NCBI GenBank assembly: GCA_021817625.1
Contig: JAKASY010000138.1
Location: forward strand, 1 to 6,173
Source: Bacillota bacterium
GTDB lineage: Bacteria; Bacillota_E; JAJZYS01; JAILZS01
Direction: 5' to 3'
Length of the DNA stretch: 6,173 bases
Part shown: positions 5,843 to 6,173 of the stretch, in pieces
Layout: every line of letters begins with the position of its first letter
Position numbering within the stretch: position 1 is the stretch's first letter
Position numbers and translations under genes: made by a program
Notes under the pieces: generated by a model
Databases searched by the model: none
Told to the model about the DNA's origin: nothing
What the model saw: the letters and a program-made list of their open reading frames with translations, nothing else

Positions 5843-5878
5843 ACCGGGCGCCGTCCTCTCCGAGGATCGGCGCCCGGT
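5843..5878. terminator. Long stem-loop just inside the right transposon end
   Basis: ACCGGGCGCCG (5843-5853) pairs perfectly with CGGCGCCCGGT (5868-5878). The stem extends with TCCTC/GAGGA across a single bulged T at 5867 and is closed by a 3-base loop, giving 16 pairs. On the plus strand CTGCCTGTCTTATC follows, which is moderately T-rich. It lies 41 bases inside the right terminal repeat, opposite the 15-bp stem at the left end. A terminator or insulator role is the simplest reading; hairpin DNA bound during transposition is another. Confidence 0.55.
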
Positions 5879-5919
5879 CTGCCTGTCTTATCAAAGATCG
5901 CGAGCAATTGTCTGTCGGT

Positions 5920-5946
5920 CCGTCTCGCATACCAGTGTCGGTTACA
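5920..5946 (-). repeat. Right terminal inverted repeat of the inner transposon
   Basis: Read on the minus strand from 5946, it begins TGTAACCG and ends GAGACGG, matching the left end at 19 of 27 positions including both terminal blocks. It is followed on the plus strand by the GCAGGT target duplication. Confidence 0.85.
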
Positions 5947-5952
5947 GCAGGT
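5947..5952. repeat. Target-site duplication, right copy (GCAGGT)
   Basis: This is the exact second copy of 3770-3775, directly after the CA-3' end of the inner element. Confidence 0.85.
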
Positions 5953-6173
5953 GCAGGGGTTCCGGCAGGTGCTGTTACGGGGCCGGGAGAAGGCGCGATC
6001 CATGTGGCGGTTCGAATGCGCGGGCGTGCAACGTGATGAAGATGGTGCGGATGCGGGCGACGGCGCAGGCACGGCCGATCGGCGTGGTGGCCGCGATGGT
6101 CCGAGGCACTTGTCGGCCCGACCCAACCCTGGCCAGTCATCAGCCGGCGTACGAGAAGACCGGCACCTCACCG
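5951..6173 (+). pseudogene. IS1182-like transposase remnant, right (C-terminal) piece
   Basis: Starting in the target duplication I read VQGFRQVLLRGREKARSMWRF ECA (5951-6022), which matches the end of IS1182-family transposases ('GFRqFLLRGLeKV..EW.LiCTAHNLLKL'). After GCG at 6020-6022 the matching frame changes by one base, giving CNVMKMVRMRATAQARPIG from 6027. So there is one extra base between 6020 and 6027. This second frame then stays open to the window end without the stop codon expected soon after the motif; residues beyond about 6060 are not recognisable and may be decayed or foreign. It is the continuation of the piece ending at 3775. Confidence 0.72.

Larger units (their letters stand above)
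3776..5946 (-). mobile_element. Defective Mu/Tn552/TniAB-type transposon inserted in an IS1182-like element
   Basis: The 2,171-bp element begins TGTAGCCG and ends CGGTTACA, with 27-bp imperfect inverted repeats and 6-bp direct repeats outside. It carries, on the minus strand, a broken transposase C-terminus, an ExeA/TniB-type ATPase split by a frameshift, and a third small gene. A transposase plus an ATPase in an ATGA-overlapping operon, TG...CA ends and a 5-7 bp duplication are the pattern of the Mu-like group (Tn552, Tn5053/Tn402, Tn7 relatives) and, more loosely, IS21. The transposase catalytic core (DDE) is absent: only about 650 bases of transposase sequence remain, where about 1.3-1.5 kb would be expected. 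The element can no longer move itself, though its ends might still be mobilised by an intact relative. Confidence 0.85.

Noticed and set aside
5599..6171. Minus-strand frames of 177-190 codons at the right edge
   Set aside because: They cross the transposon end, both stem-loops and the IS1182 remnant, and show no motif; they are chance frames in GC-rich DNA.
1..6173. CRISPR arrays or a guide-RNA linked transposon
   Set aside because: No repeated 25-40 base units with spacers were seen, and no Cas-like or TniQ-like protein accompanies the transposase and ATPase.

Overview
The window comes from a very GC-rich bacterial chromosome or large contig. Coding is dense, with GTG starts as well as ATG, G/C-ending codons and clear Shine-Dalgarno sequences ahead of some genes. 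Nothing seen fixes the phylum. The left half (about 1-3313) is ordinary chromosome with intact reading frames. The right half (about 3635-6173) is a graveyard of nested mobile DNA.

Left half. A secreted protein of unknown function reads leftward off the window edge (start at 473). It is followed by an intact M24 ("pita-bread") peptidase-family enzyme on the minus strand (1873-710). Divergent from the M24 gene, across a 174-base gap in which I see no clear promoter motif, is a two-gene plus-strand unit: a 49-residue two-helix membrane protein (2048-2197) and, 9 bases later, a 99-residue hypothetical soluble protein (2207-2506). This unit converges on a minus-strand LuxR/NarL-type response regulator (3313-2534) that has no kinase nearby and a receiver domain lacking two conserved residues. 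The 210 bases between the secreted gene and the M24 terminator-like hairpin contain only GC-rich short inverted repeats.

Right half. On the plus strand are two pieces of one IS1182-like transposase: motifs FTDPESR and VFGYIKQ on the left (to 3775) and VQGFRQVLLRG...ACNVMKM on the right (from 5947). Between them lies a 2,171-bp element (3776-5946). It has 27-bp imperfect terminal inverted repeats starting TGTA, and a 6-bp target duplication GCAGGT on each side. Removing the element and one GCAGGT copy restores the IS1182 reading frame exactly (VFGYIKQ-VQGFRQ), which fixes the boundaries well.

The inner element carries, all on the minus strand and in transcription order, the C-terminal part of a Mu/TniA-type transposase (frameshifted, no catalytic core), an AAA+ ATPase of the ExeA/TniB type with Walker A and B in different frames, and a third small gene of unknown function. 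Both gene junctions show 4-base ATGA stop/start overlaps, so the genes were once translationally coupled. A strong stem-loop sits just inside each terminal repeat. The element is most likely an internally deleted, decaying transposon. Because the chromosomal genes to the left have no frame breaks, I favour genuine decay over sequencing error.
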